Counted from the first letter of the stretch, positions 1 through 6,722 are shown. The stretch is DNA of 8,201 bases from JBGPBY01 sp041481485 (GCA_041481485.1 JBGPBY010000336.1:1-8201); one strand, 5' to 3'. Made by a program: numbers and translations. The notes: generated from the sequence alone by a model not told the origin.

Positions 1-188
1 GTCTGTGACCGCGCACGATCTGTCAGATGGGGAATAGAGTCGAATTGAGCAACTGTAGGGGCGGTCTATGACCGCCCACAATTTCAAGGAATGCAATCCT
101 GCGAACTGTGGGCGGTCATAGACCGCCCTACAGTCGGCGCGCAGTCCATATCTGACACATCGTGCGCGGTCACAGACCGCGCCTACAG
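1..188. repeat. Nested inverted-repeat array of a ~27-bp palindromic (REP-like) unit
   Basis: Four copies of one unit lie here in +,+,-,- order: 1-16 (cut by the window edge), 53-80, 107-133 inverted and 162-188 inverted. The inner pair 53-80/107-133 is complementary except for one extra G. The outer arms 1-28/150-177 are complementary with one mismatch. Each unit is itself a hairpin of an 8-bp stem and a 3-nt loop: GGGCGGTC-TAT-GACCGCCC in the inner copies, and GCGCGGTC-TGT-GACCGCGC in the outer ones (the left arm of copy 1 is cut off). The whole resembles a REP/REPIN-type or small MITE-like non-autonomous element. No transposase or RAYT gene is in the window, so how it moves is unknown. The left border lies outside the window. 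Confidence 0.85.
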
Positions 189-412
189 GGGAATTTTGCC
201 AGAGAGACAAAAACCCATACCTACCGAACGTTTCTTCGGGACATCGAGACCAATTTCCCAGGTTCAAATCCTGGGATTCCGACATGCTGTCTGCTGTCGA
301 TGATTTCCAGAGACATCCATTCAAGTCCGCCACACCAAAATCGATCAATAATCGAATGAACTCGAGTATTGCCACAATGTCAGAAAGGCAATCGTATTGC
401 TTCCTCCTTTCC
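189..412. other. Intergenic leader upstream of the cytochrome gene
   Basis: About 220 bases separate the repeat array from the cytochrome gene. Apart from the tRNA-like relic there is a small hairpin TCGAT-CAATA-ATCGA (341-355) and the tract CCTCCTTTCC (403-412) directly before the chosen ATG. That tract is the same sequence as the anti-Shine-Dalgarno end of 16S rRNA, the opposite of what a ribosome-binding site needs. I see no convincing -35/-10 pair and no conserved reading frame here. Confidence 0.4.
257..284 (+). other. tRNA T-arm plus 3' acceptor-like relic
   Basis: The T-stem/loop CCAGG-TTCAAAT-CCTGG (258-274) matches the GGTTCAAATCC box of bacterial tRNAs exactly. It is followed by a 7-nt acceptor-like strand GATTCCG (275-281), a discriminator-like A and CA. 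The matching 5' acceptor strand (CGGAATC) is not found in the 256 bases upstream. The only upstream hairpin (CCGAA/TTCGG, 224-239) has a 6-nt rather than a 7-nt loop. It is therefore not a complete tRNA gene. It may be a broken tRNA gene or the 3'-end copy left by an integrating element; chance resemblance remains possible. Confidence 0.4.
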
Positions 413-1585
413 ATGAAGACTTTAAAAGCGCCCTATCCCATCGCGGCAGTTGGCCTGGCACTGCTGTCTGCCTTTACTTTCGGACAAGTCCGAATCATGC
501 CTGGCCATCCCAATGAGGGCGAACTCGTCCTCAAAGACAAGGGTTGCCTGAGCTGTCATGCCATCGAAGGCCGCGGTGGATCGCGTGCCCCGGATTTCGC
601 GACGCCCACCGGTGAAGTCAACAAACCCGGACTGCTCGCTGCAAAGATGTGGAATCACATCCCGTCGATGTTTGCGGAGTTCGAAGCGGAAAAGCGTCCT
701 ATCCCCAAAATAACGGCGCAGGAATCGGCCAATCTCTATTCCTATTTCTATGCGTCGCTGTTCTTCGCACCCAAAGGCGACGCTGCTAGAGGACGGAGTG
801 TGTTCCAGGATAAGCGGTGCATCAGTTGCCACGGCGACCTTCTCGATCCCAATGCTCCGAAGTCCCGTATTGGGCAGTGGACCGAATCCGGAGATCCCAT
901 CGTATTTGCCGAACGCATGTGGAATCATTCCAATGAAATGCTGGCCGCGACTTCCAACAGGGGAATTCCCTGGCCCCGGCTTTCGGAACGTGACGTAGTC
1001 GATCTACTCCTTTTCCTCAGCAAGACTCCCAATTCCAAATTGTCCGATGCGACTTTCAATGTTGGTGATCCCGGATTGGGACGGGTTGTGTTCGACCGTT
1101 CCTGCTCCAACTGCCACAGCTTTGGGACCGATCGACCCAAAGTGGATCTGCTGACCCGGGCCGCACCGACATCGATGACCGGCTACATCGCCGACATGTG
1201 GAACCATGCTCCAGAGATGCGGGCGCAGGGAGGAAACACCGTAAAGCTCGAGAGCGGAGATATGAGCAATCTCATTGCATACTTGTTTTCTCAACGATTT
1301 TTCTTCGAAGCGGGAGACATCAAACGCGGCCAGAAAGTTTATGAAGCGAAAAACTGCATCACCTGCCATGAACTCCGGAGGCAGGAAATGAGGGCCCCCG
1401 ATTTGACGAAGGCCACAGAAGCATATTCGCCGATCACCCTGACCGCTTCCGCCTGGAGTCACGGACCCGATATGCTCCGTTCGATGCGGCAGCAGAAGAT
1501 TTCCTGGCCCGAATTCGAGAAGAGTGAAATGGCAGATCTGATCGCATTCCTGAACAGCCGCATTCTGAAACAGATCGCGCACTGA
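413..1585 (+). CDS. Exported tetrahaem cytochrome c with four tandem one-haem domains
   Basis: A 390-residue secreted c-type cytochrome, expected to carry electrons in the periplasm. Residues 1-25 form a signal peptide (MKTLK, then a hydrophobic run ending near FTFGQ). Four haem-binding CXXCH motifs sit at 45-49 (CLSCH), 136-140 (CISCH), 231-235 (CSNCH) and 315-319 (CITCH), spaced 84-95 residues apart. Each is followed 30-35 residues later by a repeated MWNHxxxM motif (79-86, 169-176, 262-269), which is degenerate in domain four (ASAWSHGPDM, Met354). The terminal Met of each is a good candidate for the sixth haem ligand, so the protein reads as four internal duplicates. The frame stays open back to an ATG at 284, but the signal peptide favours 413; ATG 377 is the alternative. 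No Shine-Dalgarno precedes either. It converges with the PQQ/NHL operon with 27 bases between stops and may accept electrons from that dehydrogenase (inference). Confidence 0.9.
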   Translation: MKTLKAPYPIAAVGLALLSAFTFGQVRIMPGHPNEGELVLKDKGCLSCHAIEGRGGSRAPDFATPTGEVNKPGLLAAKMWNHIPSMFAEFEAEKRPIPKITAQESANLYSYFYASLFFAPKGDAARGRSVFQDKRCISCHGDLLDPNAPKSRIGQWTESGDPIVFAERMWNHSNEMLAATSNRGIPWPRLSERDVVDLLLFLSKTPNSKLSDATFNVGDPGLGRVVFDRSCSNCHSFGTDRPKVDLLTRAAPTSMTGYIADMWNHAPEMRAQGGNTVKLESGDMSNLIAYLFSQRFFFEAGDIKRGQKVYEAKNCITCHELRRQEMRAPDLTKATEAYSPITLTASAWSHGPDMLRSMRQQKISWPEFEKSEMADLIAFLNSRILKQIAH

Positions 1586-1612
1586 AGACGTGTCGGACAA
1601 CTCCAAAATCGA

Positions 1613-2704
1613 TCAGTCTCGTGCCGCTCTAACCTTTTCCGGATGAAGAATCAGTTTCTGCACTCTCCAGTTGACGACTTCCGCAACGAACAATTCGTTT
1701 TCCGAAGGACAGGCGATTTCGTGGATCCAGCCGAACTGTTTCGGCTGTTTTCCCGCGCGGCCCAGCACACCGAGGATTTTTCCATCCAGAGTCAGTTTGT
1801 AGATTCTTCCGGGGAAAGCGTCAGCTGCATAGAGAATTGGATTCGGACCTGGCGTAATGCAAATAGCCCACGGAGCACCCGGGTGCTGGCTTCCGACCGT
1901 TTCGTCAGTGGGAATCGGTCCCATCCAGGGTTTGGAGTCCGGAGGGACCGGCACATCGAGTTTCATCGAACGGAGAAACTTCCCGTCGGGATTAAACACC
2001 TGAATCCGAAAATTGCCGCGATCCGCAACGTATATATTTCCAGTCGCATCGGCCGCAATGCTGTGGGGCGTATCGAATTGGCCCGGGTTGGTTCCGGGCT
2101 CGCCAATCGATTTCACCCAGTCCCCGTTCTTGTCGAACTTCGCAACGCGTGAGTTGATGTATCCATCGCTGATGAAGATATTGCCGTCCCGATCCCAGGT
2201 GACATCCGTCGGTTGACGAAATTGGCCATCGATCGGAGCCCGCGGCGGAGTCACTCGAGTCCACGGCACGGCTTCGTCCGACGCTTCCTTCTTGCGGCCG
2301 AACACCATGGACACTCTACCTTCGGGATTAAATTTCACGACCATGTCCGAACCTTTATCGACGGCCCAGATATTGTCGTCGCGGTCCACGCGAACGGTGT
2401 GCGCATAGGCCCAGGCATACAGATTGTGCCCAATCTCGCGAAGGTACTTTCCATCCGGACCGAATTCCAGAAGCATCGCTGCTGTTGCGCCGAATGCAGG
2501 ACCGCTGACATTCCCTCGGGTGAACACGAAGACGTGTCCCTTCGAGTTCACGGCAACGCCCGCACCTTCACCGAAATAAAGCTCCGCAGGAAGCTTGAAG
2601 AAATTGTCGACAGAATCGAACGGAATTTCCGGTGGCATCTGCTGCTGAGGAAACACCACAATTGCCGAGCTGAGGAGCAGAACCATAGCGATCAGGTTTT
2701 TCAC
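1613..2704 (-). CDS. Secreted NHL-repeat beta-propeller, peptidyl-alpha-hydroxyglycine amidating lyase (PAL)-like
   Basis: A 363-residue protein and last gene of the minus-strand operon, 28 bases after the PQQ gene. The start is taken as GTG (MKNLIAMVLLLSS...), because AGGAAGG at 2710-2716 lies 5 bases upstream and a signal peptide follows at once. An in-frame ATG 34 codons further up would overlap the PQQ gene and disrupt the signal peptide. The body is NHL repeats of a six-bladed propeller. Compared from memory with the lyase half of animal PAM, it keeps the three zinc histidines (His102 in YAHTVRVD, His214 in TPHSIAAD, His328 in WIHEIACP), the catalytic Tyr182 within SDGYINSR, Arg229 in VADRGNFR and Arg63 in VFTRG. 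PAL splits peptidyl-alpha-hydroxyglycine into amidated peptide and glyoxylate. No PHM monooxygenase partner is present, so the real substrate is unknown; a non-catalytic NHL propeller is the alternative. Confidence 0.82.
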   Translation of the reverse strand: MKNLIAMVLLLSSAIVVFPQQQMPPEIPFDSVDNFFKLPAELYFGEGAGVAVNSKGHVFVFTRGNVSGPAFGATAAMLLEFGPDGKYLREIGHNLYAWAYAHTVRVDRDDNIWAVDKGSDMVVKFNPEGRVSMVFGRKKEASDEAVPWTRVTPPRAPIDGQFRQPTDVTWDRDGNIFISDGYINSRVAKFDKNGDWVKSIGEPGTNPGQFDTPHSIAADATGNIYVADRGNFRIQVFNPDGKFLRSMKLDVPVPPDSKPWMGPIPTDETVGSQHPGAPWAICITPGPNPILYAADAFPGRIYKLTLDGKILGVLGRAGKQPKQFGWIHEIACPSENELFVAEVVNWRVQKLILHPEKVRAARD

Positions 2705-2709
2705 ACGGA

Positions 2710-2716
2710 CCTTCCT
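2710..2716 (-). promoter_or_regulatory. Ribosome-binding site fixing a GTG start
   Basis: AGGAAGG on the minus strand, 5 bases before the GTG at 2704-2702. It sits in the 28-base gap after the PQQ gene's TAG stop. It supports the GTG start of the downstream PAL-like gene over longer in-frame readings. Confidence 0.7.
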
Positions 2717-2732
2717 TTCATCGAGCCAAATT

Positions 2733-4670
2733 CTACGGCAGAGCATAAGCGACAACCTGCGCCGCTGTCTTTGTCGCAGAATCTCCTTCAACGGCGACCA
2801 CCACATACTGCTTGCCCTTGTAGAGGTACGTCATTGGCACACCAACAGGCGGACCCACCGGTGTCTGCGTTTCCCAGATTGTAGCGCCGGTTTTTTTGTC
2901 CAAAGCGCGGAAGAAAGGCTGCCCTGTGTATCCTTCGCCAACAAATAAAAGTGTCTTTGTCACCATGAGCAGACCCGCGCGCCCGGTACTGCCGGTCTTT
3001 GGCAAAGTCACACCGCGAAGCAGAACATGGTTCTTTACAAAAGGAGGTGTATCGCCGTTCACGACCTGCCAGACGCGATCGCCACTGTTCAGATCGATCG
3101 CCGTTATGCGATTCCAGGGCGGCTTCACTATAGGCAATTGCTGGACGGTGGGAGCGACGCTTGCCGTGCCGATCATTGGCAAATCAGTCTCGCCCGGCTG
3201 TGGCTTCGTCACTCCATAGACGGCGGTTTCCGTACGAGTTGCGGAAGCGACATAGAGGAACCCGGTCTCCGGATCGAACGCACCACCTTCCCAATTTGCG
3301 CCACCGGATCCTGGAAAAGTCAGTGTGCCTTTGAGACCTTTCGCTGCGTCCACAATAGACGGTGGAGTAAACATGGGGCCCATGCGAAAGCCTTCGACAG
3401 CCTTGAGCGCCAGTTCGCGGACCTGTGGCGTGAAATCGATGAGGTCGTCTTTGCTCATTCCCTGCCGATCAAACGCCAGAGGTTTTGTCGGGAATGGTTG
3501 TGTCGGAGATGTGTGCTCTTCTGGCACATCGGTCTGAGGTACGGCACGTTCTTCGATCGGCCAAACGGGATTTCCGTTGGTCCGATCGAAGACGAACGCA
3601 AACGCCGTCTTCGTGAGTTGAACGACCGCTTTAATTCTTCGGCTATTGACGGTAATGTCCGCCAGGATCGGAGCCGATGGCGGATCGTAGTCCCAGATAT
3701 CATGATGAACGATCTGCTGATGCCAGACACGCTTGCCGGTCCGAATATCCAGCGCGACAAGAGATGACGAAAACAGATTGTTGCCCGGACGCTGACCACC
3801 AAACTGATCTCCTGTGGCGCCCTCCACCGGCAAGTACAGAAGTCCCAGTTCTTCATCCACCGAAAATGGCGTCCATGCGCCGGCATTCCCGGTAAATACG
3901 TTGGAGTTGTTGTTCCACGTGTCCGCGCCGAATTCGCCGGGACGCGGAATGGTATGAAACACCCATAGCTTTTTTCCGGTGCGCGCATCAAACGCCATGA
4001 TGTCGCCTTTGGGAAATGTTTTGGACTTCGGCAGGCGCCCGTTTTCGAGCGATGTTGGGATAACAACGACATTGCCCGACACCAGCGGCGGCGATGTGTT
4101 CATCAGATGTCCGACTTGCGGATTGAAGTTGGCGTCCTTTTCCACTTCCTTGGTCAGGTCCACAATGCCGTCTTTTCCGAAGGTCGCGACAGGGTGACCA
4201 TTCTTCGCATCAAGAGCGACGAGTTGATAACCAGGCGTCACCGTGAATATCCGCGCTTGCTGCCCGTCAGTCCAGTACGCAACGCCACGACTGTTCTTGC
4301 GAACGCCGTCGGTGCGTTTGCCTTCGTCGATACTCCAGACCCATCGGGTTTCTCCAGTGCCCGGATCCGCGGCAATCACAGCACGGCGGTCTCCAGCCGT
4401 GAAGTAGAGAACGCCCTCCACCATGAGCGGCGTCGTTTCGTTTTTGTATTCCGTCTGACTGCCATAGTTGTCGCCATGCCAAACCCACGCGATCTTCAGG
4501 CCTTTCACATTGGCGGCATTGATCTGATCGAGTGGAGAATAGCGGTCATTGCCCGCATCTCCGCCCGTGCGGCGCCATTCGCCCTCCGCCGGAGCGGGAC
4601 GTTGACCCGAGACGAAGAACGTCAAGAGCAGCATCAATATCGCGAAAAGAACAGGCTTCACGCGAACCAT
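2733..4670 (-). CDS. Periplasmic PQQ-dependent dehydrogenase, glucose-dehydrogenase-type beta-propeller
   Basis: A 645-residue secreted quinoprotein of the membrane glucose dehydrogenase/PQQ alcohol dehydrogenase superfamily. After a signal peptide (about 1-22) come the family's opening WRRTGGDAGNDRYSPL, repeated propeller blades with W-docking motifs (for example TGKKLWVF, TGKRVWHQ, SGDRVWQV, TGATIWET), the VHHDIWDYD block (residues 321-329, with the conserved Asp of glucose dehydrogenases), Lys354 in QLTKTAFAF aligned with the PQQ-contacting Lys, EERAVPQ, and GGANWEGG near 456-463. These define a PQQ-dependent oxidoreductase; the substrate could be a sugar or another polyol. The enzyme contains no cysteine at all, so it lacks the adjacent-Cys disulfide of methanol/ethanol dehydrogenases. 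It also lacks the five-helix membrane anchor of E. coli Gcd and any fused haem domain, so it needs an outside electron acceptor. Start: ATG 4670 with AGGAG 7 bases upstream (4678-4682). It follows the cupin gene by 23 bases. Confidence 0.9.
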   Translation of the reverse strand: MVRVKPVLFAILMLLLTFFVSGQRPAPAEGEWRRTGGDAGNDRYSPLDQINAANVKGLKIAWVWHGDNYGSQTEYKNETTPLMVEGVLYFTAGDRRAVIAADPGTGETRWVWSIDEGKRTDGVRKNSRGVAYWTDGQQARIFTVTPGYQLVALDAKNGHPVATFGKDGIVDLTKEVEKDANFNPQVGHLMNTSPPLVSGNVVVIPTSLENGRLPKSKTFPKGDIMAFDARTGKKLWVFHTIPRPGEFGADTWNNNSNVFTGNAGAWTPFSVDEELGLLYLPVEGATGDQFGGQRPGNNLFSSSLVALDIRTGKRVWHQQIVHHDIWDYDPPSAPILADITVNSRRIKAVVQLTKTAFAFVFDRTNGNPVWPIEERAVPQTDVPEEHTSPTQPFPTKPLAFDRQGMSKDDLIDFTPQVRELALKAVEGFRMGPMFTPPSIVDAAKGLKGTLTFPGSGGANWEGGAFDPETGFLYVASATRTETAVYGVTKPQPGETDLPMIGTASVAPTVQQLPIVKPPWNRITAIDLNSGDRVWQVVNGDTPPFVKNHVLLRGVTLPKTGSTGRAGLLMVTKTLLFVGEGYTGQPFFRALDKKTGATIWETQTPVGPPVGVPMTYLYKGKQYVVVAVEGDSATKTAAQVVAYALP

Positions 4671-4693
4671 GGTCTTCTCCTTCCGAGAATGCA

Positions 4694-5314
4694 CTAGCGT
4701 GGCGCCGGCTTCGACAAATAGTCCTTCGACTGCGCCTCACCTTTGATTGGGGTGACTTTGTCCGGATCAATACGGATCATCAGATAGTTAATGTGATCGT
4801 CGATTTTCGTGAACCAGTGGCCAGTGCCCGCGGGAATCACGACAACGTCGCCGGGTTTCAGTTGATACGACACGCCATTGCGGATTTCCGTGCCATTGTT
4901 TCCAGGACCGTTAAATTCCACAACCGTGCGCTGAGTCGCCGGACGGCGTTGCCGGTTCGTGATATCCGGGCCGAGCATCAGCGTGCCCGTCCCGGAAATG
5001 ATGTGATACACCTCACTCACCTGATCGTGTTCGGCGACCGAATCTGTGGCCGGCGCATCCAGCTTCACGCGATACACCATGCCGATGCCGATGTGAGCCT
5101 TTCCAATGTCGACGTCCCGCACCTGCTGGTCGACCAGGGTTTCGGCAATCGCCTTATTCGTGTATGCGTCGAGTTCAGAAAGAGGAATGTAGGTTCCCGG
5201 GCACATGTTGCAGGTCGGCTGTGGATCCGTGGGATTGATTCGCGTCTGCCCCAGCAACACGGCCGTTCCGAACAGCAACACTGAAAATCTCAGAATGAGT
5301 CCCTTCGTTTTCAT
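4694..5314 (-). CDS. Small secreted cupin-domain protein
   Basis: A 206-residue protein with a signal peptide (MKTKGLILRFSVLLFGTAVLLGQ) and a single cupin barrel. Cupin motif 1 lies at residues 95-111: His96, Gln98 and Glu101 in EHDQVSEVYHIISGTG, with Gln where the classical second His would be. Motif 2 is PGDVVVIPAGTGHWF (154-168), supplying His166. That leaves His96, Glu101 and His166 as probable metal ligands. The mature N-terminus carries a CxxC pair (Cys35, Cys38 in TCNMCPG), which could form a disulfide or bind metal. The start is ATG 5314 with GAGGT 4 bases upstream (5319-5323). The frame continues 62 codons further but into the neighbouring gene. It lies between the first PAL-like propeller (13-base gap) and the PQQ gene (23-base gap). 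Cupins range from dioxygenases to isomerases to binding proteins, so its reaction cannot be named. Confidence 0.85.
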   Translation of the reverse strand: MKTKGLILRFSVLLFGTAVLLGQTRINPTDPQPTCNMCPGTYIPLSELDAYTNKAIAETLVDQQVRDVDIGKAHIGIGMVYRVKLDAPATDSVAEHDQVSEVYHIISGTGTLMLGPDITNRQRRPATQRTVVEFNGPGNNGTEIRNGVSYQLKPGDVVVIPAGTGHWFTKIDDHINYLMIRIDPDKVTPIKGEAQSKDYLSKPAPR

Positions 5315-5327
5315 ATCCACCTCGCAA

Positions 5328-6482
5328 TTACTTTTTGGGCCACGCCACGCCCTGACTGGATTTGGTAACAGGGCCAATCCCCTTATAAATGAATCGCTGG
5401 ATGCGCGCTCCGGTGTAGGTTTCCGTGGCGTAAAGATTGCCTTTGGAATCCGTATCCAGATTGTGAACGCCGAAAAACTGTCCTGGCTGACGGCCACCAT
5501 CGCCGAATGAAGTCAAAACTTCAAGAGAGCTGCGCAGCACAATGCTGATCTTTTCGTCGACGCCATTCGCAATGTAGATGTAGGTTTGCTGCGGATCTCT
5601 GGAAAACGTCATATCCCATACGGAGCCGGACCTCAGCGTGTTCTTGTCGAAGAACGCTTCCTTGACGAACTTCCCATCCTTAGTAAACACCTGTACGCGG
5701 TCGTTGACACGATCACAGACATACACAAATCCGTCCTTTGAAACATCCGCGCAGTGCACCGTGGAAAATTGCTTCGACGGCGGATCGGAAGGTTTGTACG
5801 GAGGAACTTCGGCATCGTCCGGCTTGTTTCCATATGCGCCCCAATGCCGCTTGTACTTGCCGGTATCGGCGTCCAGCACAATCACCCGGCGGTTGCCGTA
5901 CCCGTCGGCAATGTACACTTCGTTTGCCACAGGGTCCGGATAGATCTTTGCGGGCCGCCAGAAGTTCTGCAGATCATTGCTTCCGTTATGGACGCCCTGC
6001 TTGCCAATCTGGAGCAGAAACTTTCCGGTACGGGTGAATTTCAGAATCTGCGTGTCGGTGTTCCCGTTGCCGCCAATCCAGATATTGTCCTTATGATCGA
6101 CGGTAATACCATGATTGCTTTCCGGCCATTCGTATCCAGGACCCGGACCACCCCACGAACTGACGAGGTTGCCTTCAGCGTCGAACTCCAACACCGGCGG
6201 CGCAACCTTGCAGCACACCCCAATCGCCGGACTGAAGTCGGCCGCCTTGAAATTGTCTTCAACAGTCGCGGGGCGATGAATGATCCAGACATGATCGCGG
6301 GAATCGACAGACAAGCCGATGGTCGAGCCGAGCACCCAATGGTTCGGTAAAGGCTTCGGCCAGAACGGATCAACTTCAAATACCGGCGACTGTTTCGCAG
6401 CCCCTGTTTGCGCCGAGTAAAGTAATGCGCCACCGAGAACTAGAACCGTCATCAGGCATGCCGCGGTAATCCTGAGAATCAT
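5328..6482 (-). CDS. Secreted NHL-repeat beta-propeller, PAL-like (first gene of operon)
   Basis: A 384-residue protein that opens the operon. The ATG at 6482 has GGAGG 5 bases upstream (6488-6492) and a signal sequence at 1-24 (hydrophobic ACLMTVLVLGGALLY). The rest is NHL/six-bladed propeller repeats. Like the last gene of the operon it keeps the PAL zinc histidines (His124 in SNHGITVD, His243 in TVHCADVS, His340 in GVHNLDTD), Tyr195 in ADGYGNRR, Arg258 in VCDRVNDR and Arg70 in IIHRP. The two propellers are clearly divergent, so this is not a recent duplication. Unlike the other copy it has an adjacent Cys90-Cys91 pair (GVCCKVAPP), which may form a structural disulfide or bind metal. The reaction is unknown; PAL-type cleavage of a hydroxylated glycine or other carbinolamine or hemiacetal is a structural guess. 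Confidence 0.82.
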   Translation of the reverse strand: MILRITAACLMTVLVLGGALLYSAQTGAAKQSPVFEVDPFWPKPLPNHWVLGSTIGLSVDSRDHVWIIHRPATVEDNFKAADFSPAIGVCCKVAPPVLEFDAEGNLVSSWGGPGPGYEWPESNHGITVDHKDNIWIGGNGNTDTQILKFTRTGKFLLQIGKQGVHNGSNDLQNFWRPAKIYPDPVANEVYIADGYGNRRVIVLDADTGKYKRHWGAYGNKPDDAEVPPYKPSDPPSKQFSTVHCADVSKDGFVYVCDRVNDRVQVFTKDGKFVKEAFFDKNTLRSGSVWDMTFSRDPQQTYIYIANGVDEKISIVLRSSLEVLTSFGDGGRQPGQFFGVHNLDTDSKGNLYATETYTGARIQRFIYKGIGPVTKSSQGVAWPKK

Positions 6483-6522
6483 TGTGGCCTCCGCACTTTT
6501 TCAGACTTTTCGATGCGCCTGA

Positions 6523-6550
6523 TTTATCGTTCTCAAACCCGGATTGTCAA
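6523..6550 (-). promoter_or_regulatory. Sigma-70-type promoter for the NHL/cupin/PQQ/NHL operon
   Basis: On the minus strand a perfect -35 TTGACA (6550-6545) is followed after 16 bases by GATAAA (6528-6523), a 4/6 match to the -10 box. A start of transcription near 6516 would give a leader of about 34 bases to the ATG at 6482, with the GGAGG ribosome-binding site inside it. It is the only convincing promoter seen for the four genes downstream, whose internal gaps are 13, 23 and 28 bases. Confidence 0.6.
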
Positions 6551-6578
6551 GGTCCGATTGCTGGTGGATCCCCGGTGG

Positions 6579-6604
6579 ACCCCCTGTGTACCCCCTGTGT
6601 ACCC
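6579..6604. repeat. 11-bp tandem repeat (about 2.4 copies)
   Basis: ACCCCCTGTGT occurs at 6579-6589 and 6590-6600, followed by ACCC. It lies in the divergent region 30 bases upstream of the operon's -35 box and about 120 bases before the kinase start. The 11-bp period is close to one DNA turn, which would place two sites on the same face. It may be an activator-binding site or simply a slippage product. Confidence 0.6.
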
Positions 6605-6658
6605 AATGACCAGGGCGAGAATTTGCCGGGCATGCTCGAAATTTGCTGGTCGAACATT

Positions 6659-6668
6659 CCTGTACAGG
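6659..6668. promoter_or_regulatory. Perfect 10-bp palindrome in the kinase upstream region
   Basis: CCTGTACAGG is fully self-complementary and lies 54 bases before the kinase start. It could be half of an operator for a dimeric repressor. The symmetry does not extend beyond ten bases, and no clear -35/-10 pair for the kinase was found beside it. Confidence 0.25.
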
Positions 6669-6709
6669 TTACGCTTTGGGGCTTGCCTGCAGCTGCGACG
6701 CGGCAATTC

Positions 6710-6714
6710 AAGGA
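6710..6714 (+). promoter_or_regulatory. Ribosome-binding site fixing a TTG start
   Basis: AAGGA lies 8 bases upstream of TTG 6723-6725. It decides for the TTG start over an in-frame ATG at 6513, whose 70-codon extension is rich in Arg and Cys and does not resemble the family's N-terminus. Confidence 0.6.
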
Positions 6715-6722
6715 ACACATCA

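Noticed and set aside
1..188. CRISPR array
   Set aside because: The copies are in inverted orientation with unequal gaps and are self-palindromic; there are no spacers of uniform length and no cas genes.
284..412. 43-codon N-terminal extension of the cytochrome frame
   Set aside because: It would bury the signal peptide behind a polar stretch that overlaps the tRNA-like relic; the signal peptide at 413 is a better start.
1586..1612. Possible bidirectional terminator between the convergent stops
   Set aside because: The 27-base gap shows no stem with a T-run on either strand.
2705..2806. 34-codon extension of the PAL-like gene from an ATG inside the PQQ gene
   Set aside because: It would put 34 mostly charged residues before the signal peptide and overlap the upstream gene; the GTG has a well-spaced ribosome-binding site.
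2213..2884. Long plus-strand frame opposite the PAL-like and PQQ genes
   Set aside because: It is antisense to two well-supported genes, has a residue composition typical of a shadow frame and no family resemblance.
6513..6722. 70-codon N-terminal extension of the kinase from ATG 6513
   Set aside because: The extension is Arg- and Cys-rich, runs through the tandem repeat and the promoter region, and precedes the family-like N-terminus, which has its own AAGGA plus TTG start.
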